64,000 bases of DNA, taken from assembly GCF_003755175.1 (NCBI RefSeq), contig NZ_RKHX01000001.1, positions 62,001 to 126,000 on the forward strand, written 5' to 3'. The stretch's first letter is position 1, and each line of letters starts with the position of its first letter. Below the pieces are notes generated by a model that was not told the origin of the DNA, did no database searches, and was given only the letters and a program-made list of their open reading frames with translations. A program made the position numbers and the translations under genes. Shown here in pieces: positions 9,105 through 18,366 of this stretch. The DNA is from Cellulomonas sp. PhB150. Its GTDB lineage: Bacteria; Actinomycetota; Actinomycetes; Actinomycetales; Cellulomonadaceae.

Positions 9105-9587
9105 TCATCGACCGTGGTTCGACGACGGCCTCCAGCCGTCGTCGGCTCGGATCGCCGTCGTGATCCGTCGACTGATGTCATGGAGCTGGCGGTGCTGGGC
9201 CTGGGTCAAGGGGGCGAAGACCAGCTGGTTGACGGTGTCGACGTGGCCAGGGGCGGCTTGATCGACCTTCCGCACCCCGGCACCTGTCAACGTGGCGAGC
9301 GTGTAGCGCCCGTCGGTCGGGTCCGGCGCCCGCCGTACCCAGTCCTTCGCCTCCAGGCGCGTCACCGCGCGTGAGAGCCGGGACAGGGAGCTGTTCGAGT
9401 AGCCGGCCAAGGTGCTCATCCGCAGCGTGCGATCGTCGGCGGTGGCGAGAGCGAACATCACGCCGTACTCGAAGTGCGTCAGGTCGGCGTCGCGCTGCAG
9501 CTGCGCGTCGAGGGCGGCCGGCAGCCACTCGAGGAGCGTGGCCAGGGCCGACCATGTCTCGAGGTCGTCGTCGTTGAGGCGTGACAT
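9105..9587 (-). CDS. MarR-family transcriptional regulator
   Basis: The 160-aa winged-helix protein has an N-terminal dimerisation helix, a helix-turn-helix region (LAGYSNSSLSRLSRAVTRLEAKDWV) and a wing containing PTDGRYTLATLTGAG, matching the D-x-R-(x)-Y/L-T-x-x-G pattern of MarR proteins. MarR proteins usually repress a neighbouring gene and release DNA on binding a small phenolic or oxidant ligand. The gene is divergent from the SDR gene at 9697 with 109 bp between them, and an inverted repeat lies in that space, so autoregulation and control of the SDR are likely. The ligand is unknown. Confidence 0.9.
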   Translation of the reverse strand: MSRLNDDDLETWSALATLLEWLPAALDAQLQRDADLTHFEYGVMFALATADDRTLRMSTLAGYSNSSLSRLSRAVTRLEAKDWVRRAPDPTDGRYTLATLTGAGVRKVDQAAPGHVDTVNQLVFAPLTQAQHRQLHDISRRITTAIRADDGWRPSSNHGR

Positions 9588-9610
9588 GCCTGCAGGGTAG
9601 CGCGATTGAC

Positions 9611-9640
9611 TTGACTGGGAAAGTGATGCCGATCTACCGT
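9611..9640 (+). promoter_or_regulatory. Promoter of the SDR gene
   Basis: TTGACT (9611-9616) and TACCGT (9635-9640) are separated by 18 nt, a good vegetative promoter. A second TTGACT overlaps at 9606-9611. The expected start site (about 9647) falls inside the inverted repeat at 9642-9657. Confidence 0.6.
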
Positions 9641-9641
9641 C

Positions 9642-9657
9642 ACTTGCTCCGGCAAGT
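9642..9657. promoter_or_regulatory. Operator-like inverted repeat, probable MarR site
   Basis: ACTTGC (9642-9647) and GCAAGT (9652-9657) are perfect half-sites with a TCCG spacer. The repeat lies immediately downstream of the SDR -10 box, where a bound dimer would block initiation. Binding by the adjacent MarR protein is inferred. Confidence 0.5.
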
Positions 9658-9696
9658 CACTGATCGCCACCACGGCACCCACGGAAAGCACTCACC

Positions 9697-10488
9697 ATGG
9701 ATCTGCGCTTGAACGACAAGACCGCCTTCGTCAGCGGCTCGACACGAGGCATCGGCTTCGCCATCGCGCGTGGCCTGCTCCGCGAGGGGGCGACCGTGGT
9801 CATCAACGGACGGAGCGACGCCAGCGTCCACGACGCTCTGGGGCGGCTCCGGGCCGAGGTTCCTGACGCGAAGGTCTCCGGCCTCGCCGCCGACGTCGCC
9901 GATCCCGACCAGGTCCAGCAGCTCCTGGGATCACTGGGCGACGTGGACATCCTGGTGAACAACGTGGGCCTCTTCGGTCTCGCCCGCTTCGAGGAGATCC
10001 CCGACAGCGAGTGGCAGCGCTACTTCGACGTCAACGTCATGAGCGGCGTCCGGCTCTCGCGCCACGTGCTCGGCGGCATGCTCGCCCAGGGGTGGGGCCG
10101 GATCATCTTCGTCAGCAGCGAGTCGGGCGTGAACGTCCCGGCCGACATGGTGCACTACGGGCTGACGAAGGCGGCGATGCTGGCCCTCGGCAACGGCCTC
10201 GCCAAGCTGACGCGGGGCACCGACGTCACGGTGAACACAATTCTCGGTGGACCCACCTACTCCGACGGCGTGGCCGAGACGGTCACGCAGATCGCCCAGT
10301 CCCAGGCCATGGGGACCGAGGAGATGAAGGCCGCCATCATCGGCGCCAACCCGACCACGCTGCTGCAGAGATTCATCGAGCCGTCGGAGATCGCGAACCT
10401 CGCGCTCTACCTGGCCAGCCCGCTCTCGGCCGCCACGAACGGTGCGGCGCTCCGCGCAGACGGTGGTGTCCTGACGGCGATGGTCTAG
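9697..10488 (+). CDS. Short-chain dehydrogenase/reductase (SDR)
   Basis: The product is a 263-aa classical SDR oxidoreductase. The nucleotide site GSTRGIG is at residues 14-20, NNVG is near 88-91, a catalytic serine lies in VSSES, and YGLTK carries the catalytic Tyr/Lys pair near residues 154-158. The C-terminus (NGAALRADGG) is typical of the fabG-like subgroup. The R-S pair after the second strand (NGRSDAS) suggests NADPH preference, which is inference. The substrate is unknown. The divergent MarR gene and operator suggest induction by a toxic or signalling compound that the enzyme may process. Confidence 0.9.
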   Translation: MDLRLNDKTAFVSGSTRGIGFAIARGLLREGATVVINGRSDASVHDALGRLRAEVPDAKVSGLAADVADPDQVQQLLGSLGDVDILVNNVGLFGLARFEEIPDSEWQRYFDVNVMSGVRLSRHVLGGMLAQGWGRIIFVSSESGVNVPADMVHYGLTKAAMLALGNGLAKLTRGTDVTVNTILGGPTYSDGVAETVTQIAQSQAMGTEEMKAAIIGANPTTLLQRFIEPSEIANLALYLASPLSAATNGAALRADGGVLTAMV

Positions 10489-10718
10489 GAGGCCCTTCGC
10501 GACGCCTCCGGAGAGACGTCGGGCTGGGCGGCACAGCTCTCCATGTGGGGGGCTGCCTTCATCGGCGACCTGGTCGGGCACCTGGATTCTGCGTGACTCG
10601 GCCGCTTGGGCGATTCCTGCAGCCAGAAGATCCTGGGTGCACCGACCGATTGCCGAGCTCCCGCCCTTCGGGGTCGCTGTCGACGCTCGTCGCCAGCGTG
10701 CGCTCGAGGACGTGCGCG

Positions 10719-11336
10719 TCACCCCAGCCGGATGTACAGGTCCCGGAGGAGGGCGATCTCCGCGCCGTGGTGGACGACCTCCTGGTTCATCCACCAGACG
10801 ACGTCGAGGAACGTCTCCTCGGCGTCGGAGCCGTTCGGGTAGGTGCTGTAGCCGACCGTGTCGAGGGCGGCGTCGTCGGCGCCCTCGAGGGTCGCGCGCC
10901 ACGCCGCGACGGCCGCTGCCAGGCCCGCGACGGCCCCGGCCGCTGTGCCCTGCGGCTCGTCGGACGCCTCCGTGTGGGTGTGGGTCCCGTCGGTGTGGTC
11001 CGCGCGGCCGGCCAGGGTCTTGGCCACGTGGTTGATGCGCCAGCCGATGCTCGTGACCGGCGGCGGCCAGGGGTGCGGGCGGCCGCCGTCGTGACCCCAA
11101 TCGCCCGCTCCGACGAGCCTGGTCGCACCGAGGCCGCCAGGCCCGTCCGACTGCCGGCGAAGAGTCCAGGCACCGGGGACGGGCTCCCAGAGGAGCTCTG
11201 CGTCCGTGAGGGGCTCGACCTCGACCTGCAGGTCGTCGCCGCTGTCGACCGTGGGGCCGGTGAGTCGCTGCAGGAGGCGGGTGCTGGTGAAGTCGTACTC
11301 GGCCAGCAGGGGCGCGAGGCGCGCGGGGACGGTCAT
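10719..11336 (-). CDS. DinB-family (mycothiol-dependent-type fold) protein
   Basis: The product is 205 aa from the ATG at 11336, the first start that keeps the conserved N-terminal helix. It has the four-helix DinB/YfiT pattern: a helix with WRINHVAKTL that carries the first metal-binding His, and a C-terminal helix with NQEVVHHGAEIALLRDLY that carries two adjacent His. Proteins of this fold bind a divalent metal, and many actinobacterial members use mycothiol. It lies downstream of the ABC ATPase gene on the same strand (88-nt gap). The reaction is unknown. Confidence 0.75.
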   Translation of the reverse strand: MTVPARLAPLLAEYDFTSTRLLQRLTGPTVDSGDDLQVEVEPLTDAELLWEPVPGAWTLRRQSDGPGGLGATRLVGAGDWGHDGGRPHPWPPPVTSIGWRINHVAKTLAGRADHTDGTHTHTEASDEPQGTAAGAVAGLAAAVAAWRATLEGADDAALDTVGYSTYPNGSDAEETFLDVVWWMNQEVVHHGAEIALLRDLYIRLG

Positions 11337-11424
11337 GTCTGACCGTCCCGCGTGGCGTCGCCGAAAGCAACGGGAATCTTCGCGGCACAGCTGGTGACGC
11401 GGTTGAAGGACGCGTCCGCGAGGG

Positions 11425-12117
11425 TCAGGCGGCAGCAGGCCGCGCCACCAGCCGGCCGTCCAGCAGGTAGGCCGTGGCATCCACGGCCCCCAGCGTCGAC
11501 TCGTCGTGCGAGACCAGCAAGGTCGCGGCGTCGAACCGGCGACCGAGCGACGTGACGAGCTCGATGATCTCGACGCCCCGCTCGTGGTCGAGCGCGGAGG
11601 TGGGCTCGTCGACGAGCAGGACGTCGGGGTCCCCGACGAACGCCCGCGCGATGGCGACGCGCTGCCGCTGCCCGCCGGACAGCGTGCCCGGCCGCTTGTG
11701 CACCCACGGTCCGAGACCCACGGCGTCCAGCATCTCCAGCGACCGGTCGCGCACCGACGAGGGCCGGTGTCCCCGCAGGTGCGCCAGGAGCTCGAGCTGC
11801 TCGAGAGCGGTCAGGGACGGGATCAGCTGCGGCTGCTGGAACACGAACCCGATGCGCTCGAGGCGGACGGCCGTTGCCGCGTCGCGCGTGGTCGTCGTCG
11901 TGAAGACGGGTGGTCCGTCGCCGAAGCTCACGGTGCCCGACGTGGGCGGCGTCAGGCCGCCCGCCACCGCGAGCAGGCTCGACTTGCCCGACCCCGACGG
12001 CCCCAGCAACGCTGTCGTGGTGCCGGACGGCACGGTGAGGCTGACGTCGTCCACCGCCGTGAGCGTGGTGTCGCCGTCGGGGTAGACGAGGGTGACGTTC
12101 TCGATGCGCAGGTCCAT
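11425..12117 (-). CDS. ABC transporter ATP-binding protein (MacB/LolD type)
   Basis: The product is 230 aa from the ATG at 12117; upstream in-frame codons lie inside the permease gene. It has Walker A GPSGSGKS at residues 39-46, a Q-loop in VFQQPQLIP, signature LSGGQRQRVAIARA, Walker B VLLVDEPTSALD and the switch His in LVSHDE. The sequence matches ATPases that partner FtsX/MacB-type permeases, which drive mechanotransmission or export rather than uptake. It lies 11 nt after the permease gene, so they form one operon. The cargo is unknown. Confidence 0.92.
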   Translation of the reverse strand: MDLRIENVTLVYPDGDTTLTAVDDVSLTVPSGTTTALLGPSGSGKSSLLAVAGGLTPPTSGTVSFGDGPPVFTTTTTRDAATAVRLERIGFVFQQPQLIPSLTALEQLELLAHLRGHRPSSVRDRSLEMLDAVGLGPWVHKRPGTLSGGQRQRVAIARAFVGDPDVLLVDEPTSALDHERGVEIIELVTSLGRRFDAATLLVSHDESTLGAVDATAYLLDGRLVARPAAA

Positions 12118-12128
12118 GCGGGGCTCCC

Positions 12129-13247
12129 TCAGCGGGCCGCGAGCGCGGCGTGCGGGTCGACACGGGTGATCTGGGTGATCGCGAGCCCGGCGCCGATCAG
12201 GCCGACGACGACGAGGATGACCGCGGGCAGCAGCGTCGTGGCCCAGCCGACGGCGACGGGCACCACCGACTGCAGGAGCACGGTGGTGACCCAGGCCAGC
12301 AGCGTGCCGAGGCCGACGCCGACGACGAGGATCACCAGCGCCTGGCCCAGTGCATCGCGCATCAGGTAGCGGGTGGAGGCGCCGAGCGCCTTCATCACCG
12401 CGACGTCGCCGCTGCGGCTGATCGTCCAGACGGTGAAGAACGCGCCGACGACGAGCGCGGCGATGCCCACCAGGAACACGACCATGAGCAGCAGCGAGCC
12501 GTGCTCGGAGGAGTAGGAGCTGATGGCCGACTGGGACGCGCGCACCGTCTGCGTGACGGTGCCGATGCCGTCGTCGGCGGCCGCGAGGGCGTCGTCGTCG
12601 CTCGTCGTCAGGGCGACGACCGTCGCGACCGTCGTCGGGTCCGCGCCGGGCGCGAGGTGTGCGCCCAGCTCCTGCCAGTCGGCCAGGCTCGTCCACAGCA
12701 CGGGCGTGTGGGCGTACGCCGCGGTGACGTCGAGGACGGCGCCCACGGTGACGTCGAGCGTGCCGATCGACAGCGTGTCGCCCGCCTCGGCGCCCAGGGC
12801 GTCGGCGGCGCCCGACGAGAGGAGCGCGCTGCCGTCGGCGACGTCCGCGTCGCCCGAACCCTCGGGCAGCAGTCCTGAGCCGGGTTCGATGCCGAACGCG
12901 GTGACCGCTGCGGTCGTCGTCGTCGACGTAGCCCGTACCTGCGCGATCCCCAGCGGCTGTGCCGAGCTGACGCCGTCGACCTTGCCCCACGCCTTCCACT
13001 GGTCCTGCTCCACCTGGGAACCCGTGAACGTGGGGCCGCCGCCCGGGCCGGACGGCGGGGCGTCCGCCGCGACGGTGAACGCGAGGTGGTCGGCGGGCAG
13101 GCCCGTGACGGCCGACGTGGAGTCCTCGCCCAGGCCTCTCGTCAGGGACGCGAGGAACACGACCAGGTACGTGATGAGCACGATGACGGTCGCCATGAGC
13201 AGGAACCGCCCACGAGCGAACCGCAGGTCACGCAGCGCGACGAACAT
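12129..13247 (-). CDS. ABC transporter permease (FtsX/MacB type)
   Basis: The product is 372 aa. One transmembrane helix near residues 15-38 is followed by an extracytoplasmic domain of about 210 residues (Thr/Asp/Gly-rich, MacB periplasmic-core-like). Three further helices follow (about 258-282, 305-330 and 340-362), the first leading into the cytoplasmic loop SGDVAVMKALGAS, the family's contact with the ATPase. This four-helix layout is that of MacB/LolC/FtsX permeases. It forms an operon with the ATPase gene 11 nt downstream. Confidence 0.9.
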   Translation of the reverse strand: MFVALRDLRFARGRFLLMATVIVLITYLVVFLASLTRGLGEDSTSAVTGLPADHLAFTVAADAPPSGPGGGPTFTGSQVEQDQWKAWGKVDGVSSAQPLGIAQVRATSTTTTAAVTAFGIEPGSGLLPEGSGDADVADGSALLSSGAADALGAEAGDTLSIGTLDVTVGAVLDVTAAYAHTPVLWTSLADWQELGAHLAPGADPTTVATVVALTTSDDDALAAADDGIGTVTQTVRASQSAISSYSSEHGSLLLMVVFLVGIAALVVGAFFTVWTISRSGDVAVMKALGASTRYLMRDALGQALVILVVGVGLGTLLAWVTTVLLQSVVPVAVGWATTLLPAVILVVVGLIGAGLAITQITRVDPHAALAAR

Positions 13248-13330
13248 GAAGCCCCCGGGTGTGCGCGGTCAGGTGACACCACCTTGCACCGTCGAGGACC
13301 TCGATGCCCGCCCGGCATGCCGCGAGTCGT

Positions 13331-15436
13331 TCAGCGCACCCGCAACGTGCGGCTCGACGAGCTTGCCGGCGTCAGGCATGACGCCGAGCTGCCGGTCGGG
13401 GTGAACGTGGCCGAGACCTTGTAGGTCCCGCGCTTCAGCTTCGGCAGCACGACCGTGACGCGGTTGTTCGACTTCGGGGTCATCTTCACGACGACGGACC
13501 TCGAGCCGTAGCGCACCTTGACGGTGCCTCGCGGGCCGACCTGGCCGGTGACCTTGACGACGACCTTCGCGCGCGACGAGCTGCGGACCGATCGGTCCGC
13601 CAGCGTCGCGGTGACGGTCGGCCGAACCCGAGGGACGAGTCCCGTCGCGAGATCGAACGCTGCGGACGCGTACCCGGGGCGCGAGACGACGACGTGGGCG
13701 CGGATCCGCTTGGACGTGTCGGACAGCGAGAGCTTGTACGACGACGTGTGGTTGTCGGCTGCGGTGATGCTGCCCGAGGTCCAGGTGTACGTGAACCGGA
13801 CGCCGGGAACGTTCCACGTCCCCGGATCGATCTTCAGCGTGGAGCCGACGCGGACGGCACCACTGAACCGAGGGGCGACGAGAGCACGCGGCGCTACGCC
13901 AGGAGCGACCGCGACGGTGTCGGTCGCGACTCCGATCTCGTGCCCGGGCATGTTCCCACGCACGACGAGCTCGACCATGGAGTTGGCCTGGGCCGCGGCG
14001 AGTGTCAGAGACGGGCCGTGGCCGAGGGTCCGTCCCTCCGATGTCCAGGTGTAGCTGATCGTCGTGCCTGGCTGCGCTCCGGTCTGAACCGCCGCGAGAC
14101 GCGAACCGACCCGCGCGACACCGCTGATCCTGGCCGTCATCGTGGGCGCCGCCCCCAGGCTCACAGGTGCCCAGGTCTCCGAGCCGTAGGTGCCGTCGAG
14201 GCGGTTGGGCGCCGTCGCGGTCACCTGCACCCAGACGTACTTGCCGAGATCGTCCGGCGAGACGCGGTAGGTCGAACCCGCCGCGTTCGTCGTCACCGTG
14301 CCGTGCGCGAGGTCTTCACCCGAGTGCCAGCTGTAGGACACCGTGACGTCCTCGTCGCTCCAGGTCGGCGCCGCGAGCGTCAGCAGGTCACCGACGGCAG
14401 GGGCGCGATCGATGGTCGGCTTCGTCCCCGTCCTGTACAGCGACTGCCAGACCACGGCGTCGGCTCCGGTCGCCGGCGCAGTGACGGAGACGGCGGCCGC
14501 TGCCGGCACGACGTGGGCACCGGTCTCACCCAGGCATCCGGCGTCGTTGCCCATCCCGGCACTGACGCAGACGGTGTAGGACGCGCCGGCGCGAAGCCCG
14601 TCGATCGAGTAGGACCCGTCGCTCGCGTTGTAGGCGACCCGCCTCCGCTCGCCGTGGGTGGCGCTCGCCACGACCGTCCACCGGGTGTCGCCGCTGACCA
14701 GCGGCCGCTCGGCGTAGCGGAGCGTCCCCTCGATCTTCGCGACCTGGTCGAGCGCGACGTCGACCGTCGCCCCCGCCCGCACCGGCGCAGCGTCGGTGTC
14801 GAGGTCGGAGGTCGTCCCCTCGGACGTGACCCAGCCTCCGACGTACGCCGCGCCCGTGTACGCCATGAGCTGGAGGGGATAGGAGAGGTCAGGATCGAGG
14901 CCGCGGATCGTGAAGCTGCCGTCCAGGTCGACAGGCGCGGAGCGGGACCCGTCAGCGCCGACGTCACCCGCCTGGACGCTGAGTCGCGAGAAGTCCTCGC
15001 TCTCGCCGACGAGGTGTCCGGTGATGGTCGCGGCGGGCCGCAGGTCGAACCTGCCGAGGTCGGCGGGGGCGCGCACCGCGATGGCCTGGGCGCGCGTCGG
15101 GACCAGGGTGTCGCCCGCGACGTAGCCGCCGACGTAGTCCGAGCCGTCGACCTCGATCTCGATCACGGGGCTGCCGACCGGGCCGCTGCGTGGCCAGCTC
15201 GCGACGAACTCGGCGACGCCGTCGACGGTGCGCACGCTCGACCAGCCCCACGAGTCCCCGTTGGAGTCGACGACCCGGGTCGTGATATGCGTCGCCTCGT
15301 CGGGAATCGTGACCTGGTAGGTGATCGGATCGGTGCTCGTCTCGTCTGCGCCCGCGGGTGCGACGGCACCGGTAGCGACCAGTGCGGCTAGAGCGAGGGT
15401 GGTCGTGGCGCGGGAGATGCGGCGGATGAGGGGCAC
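13331..15436 (-). CDS. Secreted multi-domain Ig-like/carboxypeptidase-regulatory-like protein
   Basis: The product is 701 aa from the GTG at 15436 (AGGA 5 nt upstream), followed by a signal peptide ending near APAGADE (about residue 31). Residues 35-350 form beta modules with prealbumin-like strands (FTIRGLDPD, YSIDGLRAG), as in carboxypeptidase-regulatory-like domains. Residues 350-610 hold three Ig-like repeats of the VGSTLKIDPGTW...YTWTSG type, common in actinobacterial surface proteins. The C-terminus is an Ig-like domain with GPRGTVKVRYGSRSV and GTYKVSATFTPT. There is no catalytic motif and no sorting signal. It is probably an exported structural or adhesive protein. Confidence 0.75.
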   Translation of the reverse strand: MPLIRRISRATTTLALAALVATGAVAPAGADETSTDPITYQVTIPDEATHITTRVVDSNGDSWGWSSVRTVDGVAEFVASWPRSGPVGSPVIEIEVDGSDYVGGYVAGDTLVPTRAQAIAVRAPADLGRFDLRPAATITGHLVGESEDFSRLSVQAGDVGADGSRSAPVDLDGSFTIRGLDPDLSYPLQLMAYTGAAYVGGWVTSEGTTSDLDTDAAPVRAGATVDVALDQVAKIEGTLRYAERPLVSGDTRWTVVASATHGERRRVAYNASDGSYSIDGLRAGASYTVCVSAGMGNDAGCLGETGAHVVPAAAAVSVTAPATGADAVVWQSLYRTGTKPTIDRAPAVGDLLTLAAPTWSDEDVTVSYSWHSGEDLAHGTVTTNAAGSTYRVSPDDLGKYVWVQVTATAPNRLDGTYGSETWAPVSLGAAPTMTARISGVARVGSRLAAVQTGAQPGTTISYTWTSEGRTLGHGPSLTLAAAQANSMVELVVRGNMPGHEIGVATDTVAVAPGVAPRALVAPRFSGAVRVGSTLKIDPGTWNVPGVRFTYTWTSGSITAADNHTSSYKLSLSDTSKRIRAHVVVSRPGYASAAFDLATGLVPRVRPTVTATLADRSVRSSSRAKVVVKVTGQVGPRGTVKVRYGSRSVVVKMTPKSNNRVTVVLPKLKRGTYKVSATFTPTGSSASCLTPASSSSRTLRVR

Positions 15437-15507
15437 TGTCGTCCTGTCTTCGGGGTGCCTCCTGCATCGGCACGCGCACATTGTGCCTTGAACGGGCCCC
15501 CGGCCCC

Positions 15508-16905
15508 CTACGCCGACGGCGATCCCGCGGGATCGATCGCGGCCTGCAGCACCTGAACCAGCGCTGGCCGGACCACCTCGGCGGGCAGGGCCTCGAGCGT
15601 GGCCATCACGCCGGCCAGCTCGTCGGGCAGCCCTTCGGTGAGCACGCGCGCCACCAGCCCGGGGTCCGGGGCGGGCGACGGGACGCCGCGGACCTCGTCG
15701 GCCGCCTGGACGAGCACGGCCGCGAGCTCGGCGGCCACCGAGTCGGACACGGCTGTCAGGGTGAGGTGCGCCGTCCGGGGCAGGACCGTGCCGCCCGGTT
15801 GCGCCATCGCTGGCTGAGACTGCGCGAGCCAGCCGTGCCGGCGCAGCGCGTCGACGAGGCGGAACGGGTCGACGCCACCGTCGTCGGCGAGCGCGAGCAG
15901 CGGACCGGTCGGCGAGCCGACCACCCGCAGGCCGGGGATCGCGTCCGCCGCGTCCCGGACGACGTCCACCGCCGACCGCGTGCGCGCCACCAGCTCCGCG
16001 TACCCCGAGTCGCCCAGCGCCTCGCCGATCGCCCACGCCGCGGCCATCGCGCCGGCGGCGCGCGACCCCAGCACGGTCGGGTTCACCACCGGGTAGCCCG
16101 GCCACGCCGTCGTGGCGAAGTACTGCGCGGCGTGCCGCTCGCGTCCGCGGTGCAGGACCACCGACGCGCCCTTCGGGGCGTAGCCGTACTTGTGCAGGTC
16201 GGCCGAGAGCGACGTGACGCCGGGCACGGCGAAGTCCCACGCCTCGAGCTGCCCCCACCACGGCAGGACCCACCCGCCGATGCAGGCGTCCACGTGGCAC
16301 GCGACGCCGCGCGCCGCGGCACCGGCTGCCACCTCGGCGACCGGGTCGATCACGCCGAACGGGTAGCTGGGTGCCGAGACGACGACGAGCGCGGCCCGGT
16401 CGCCGAGCTCGTCGAGCGCCGTGAGCAGCGCGTCGGCCGAGGCCTGCCCGGACTCGACGGAGACCGGGACGGCCACCACGTCGAGGTCCAGGTACTGGGC
16501 CGCCTTGTGGAATGCCGGGTGGGCGGTGGTGGGCAGGACGATCGCGGCCCTCGCACGGGCGCGGGCCGGGTCGGCGGCACGCCACAGCTCGCGCGCGGCC
16601 TTCACCGCGAGGATGCACGACTCGGTGCCACCGGACGTCACGGAGCCCACCACGTCGTCGCCACCGTGGAAGAGGTCCCTGGCCCGCCCGACGAGCGAGC
16701 TCTCGAGCGCCGCCACCGAGCGGAACGTCGTCGGGTCCAGGCCGTTGACCGGCAGGAACGCGGTCGCGGCCTGCTCGGCGAGGCGGTTGAGGTCGGCGCG
16801 GCCGGAGTCGTAGACGTAGGCCAGGACGTGGCCTCCGTGCGTGGGCGGGTCGGTCGCCCGCAGCTCGGCGAGCTCGGCGAGGACGTCGTCAGGGGAGCGG
16901 GTCAT
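15508..16905 (-). CDS. PLP-dependent group II decarboxylase / sphingosine-phosphate-lyase-like enzyme
   Basis: The product is a 465-aa fold-type I PLP enzyme. SGGTES (91-96) binds the cofactor phosphate, the Asp of HVDACIGG (D206) pairs with the pyridine nitrogen, and the Lys in SADLHKYGYAPKG (K239) forms the Schiff base. The HKYGYAPKG context is typical of sphingosine-1-phosphate lyases and related bacterial decarboxylases. The substrate in this organism is unknown. The ATG overlaps the stop of the upstream transporter gene as ATGA (4 bp), implying translational coupling and a shared pathway. Confidence 0.85.
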   Translation of the reverse strand: MTRSPDDVLAELAELRATDPPTHGGHVLAYVYDSGRADLNRLAEQAATAFLPVNGLDPTTFRSVAALESSLVGRARDLFHGGDDVVGSVTSGGTESCILAVKAARELWRAADPARARARAAIVLPTTAHPAFHKAAQYLDLDVVAVPVSVESGQASADALLTALDELGDRAALVVVSAPSYPFGVIDPVAEVAAGAAARGVACHVDACIGGWVLPWWGQLEAWDFAVPGVTSLSADLHKYGYAPKGASVVLHRGRERHAAQYFATTAWPGYPVVNPTVLGSRAAGAMAAAWAIGEALGDSGYAELVARTRSAVDVVRDAADAIPGLRVVGSPTGPLLALADDGGVDPFRLVDALRRHGWLAQSQPAMAQPGGTVLPRTAHLTLTAVSDSVAAELAAVLVQAADEVRGVPSPAPDPGLVARVLTEGLPDELAGVMATLEALPAEVVRPALVQVLQAAIDPAGSPSA

Positions 16906-18272
16906 GCGGGAACCTCCGTGCGGCGGTCGACGACGTCGGCCGTGAGTCGGTAACGGGCGAGCGGGACGAGGCTGAGCGCGACGAGCACCGCGGGCAGCAG
17001 GGAGAACGCGACGACGATGCCGGTCAGGGCCGAGCCGGGCTGGGCGGCGACGTCGTCGCCCGTGCGGGACACGAAGCCGGTGACCGCCAGCAGCCCGAGC
17101 ACGAGCGTGGGCCCGAGCGCGAGACCGGCCGTCTCGCCGGCGGTCCAGACGCCGCCGAGGACGCCCGCGCGGTCGGTGCCGCGGGTGCGGGCGTCGACCG
17201 CGGCGACGTCCGGGAGCATCGCCAGGGGGTACAGCTGCATCCCGGCGTAGGCGACGCCTGCCAGCGCCACAGGCACGTAGACCCACCCGCCGGCTGCTCC
17301 GCGCAGGAAGAGCAGCGAGAGCGCGCAGGCCGCGAAGAGCGCGGACGCCCCGACGAGTGCGCGCTGCTTGCCGATGCGGCCGGCAAGCCTCGTCGCCAGG
17401 GGCATGACCAGAAGAGCCGGCGCGACCAGCGCGACGAACAGGTAGGTGACGGCTCCCTCGTCGCCGAGCGTGTAGGTCGCGACGTACTGGGCCGCGGCGA
17501 GCATCGCGCCGGTGGCCAGGGCCTGCAGGACGAACGTCGAGAGCAGTGCGCGGAACGCGGGCAGCTCGCGCAGCGCGGCGATCCCCGCGCGGAACGCGTC
17601 GCCCCGCCGCTGCGGGTCCGGTGCGACGGAGGCGCTCTCGACGACTGCGTGCCGCGGCGCGGTCCACCAGGCGGCGAGCATGCCGAGCCCGATCACCACG
17701 CCGCAGACGACCCCCATGACCGCGTACCCGGCCCGGCCCCCACCCGCGGCGTCGCGGACCAGCGGCCCGCCCGCGCCGAACGCGAGGATCGCGACGGCCA
17801 GGACCGCGATCCGGGGAGCGAGCAGGCGCGTGCGGGCGGCGTAGGTCGGCGCGATCTCGGCGGGCAGCGCGATGTACGGGACCTGGAACAGGCTGAAGGC
17901 GGTCGCCGCCGCGATGAACGTCACGACGACCCACGCCGCCGCCCACGGGCCGTCGAGCGCACCGGGCGCCGCGAAGACCGCCGCGAACAGCACCGGCAGC
18001 GTGAGCGCACCCGCCAGCAGGAACCGGCGACGTGACCCGTGCCGTGCCGCCGAGGCGTCCGACCTCGCCCCGATGAACGGGTCGATGACCACGTCCCAGA
18101 TCTTGGGGACGGTGACGACGAGCCCCGCCACGCCGGCGGCCACGCCGACCGTGTCGGTCAGGTAGTAGGCGAGCACCAGGCCGGGGAGCGTGCCGAAGCC
18201 GCCTGTCCCCACGGATCCCAGGGCGTAGCCGACGACGGTGCGTCGGGGGATCGGGGCGTCGCCGTCGTCCAT
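16902..18272 (-). CDS. GPH-type (glycoside/cation symporter) MFS transporter
   Basis: The product is about 456 aa with twelve hydrophobic segments. The motif WDVVIDPFIGARSD after helix 2 and FQVPYIALPAEIAP are hallmarks of the glycoside-pentoside-hexuronide:cation symporters (MelB-like), and RLAGRIGKQRALVGAS is the equivalent in the second half. The family co-transports sugars or related solutes with H+ or Na+. The start is uncertain: ATGs at 18284 and 18281 are near GGCAGG, while 18272 begins the conserved N-terminus. It overlaps the PLP enzyme gene by 4 bp; this pairing is discussed in the findings. Confidence 0.85.
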   Translation of the reverse strand: MDDGDAPIPRRTVVGYALGSVGTGGFGTLPGLVLAYYLTDTVGVAAGVAGLVVTVPKIWDVVIDPFIGARSDASAARHGSRRRFLLAGALTLPVLFAAVFAAPGALDGPWAAAWVVVTFIAAATAFSLFQVPYIALPAEIAPTYAARTRLLAPRIAVLAVAILAFGAGGPLVRDAAGGGRAGYAVMGVVCGVVIGLGMLAAWWTAPRHAVVESASVAPDPQRRGDAFRAGIAALRELPAFRALLSTFVLQALATGAMLAAAQYVATYTLGDEGAVTYLFVALVAPALLVMPLATRLAGRIGKQRALVGASALFAACALSLLFLRGAAGGWVYVPVALAGVAYAGMQLYPLAMLPDVAAVDARTRGTDRAGVLGGVWTAGETAGLALGPTLVLGLLAVTGFVSRTGDDVAAQPGSALTGIVVAFSLLPAVLVALSLVPLARYRLTADVVDRRTEVPA

Positions 18273-18366
18273 GGCGCGCATCATGCCTGCCGCGCGCGCC
18301 AGACCAGACCGAGGCACGCCGTCAGCTCATCCCGTGGTCGGCCAGGACGGCGGCGACACGGCGGAT

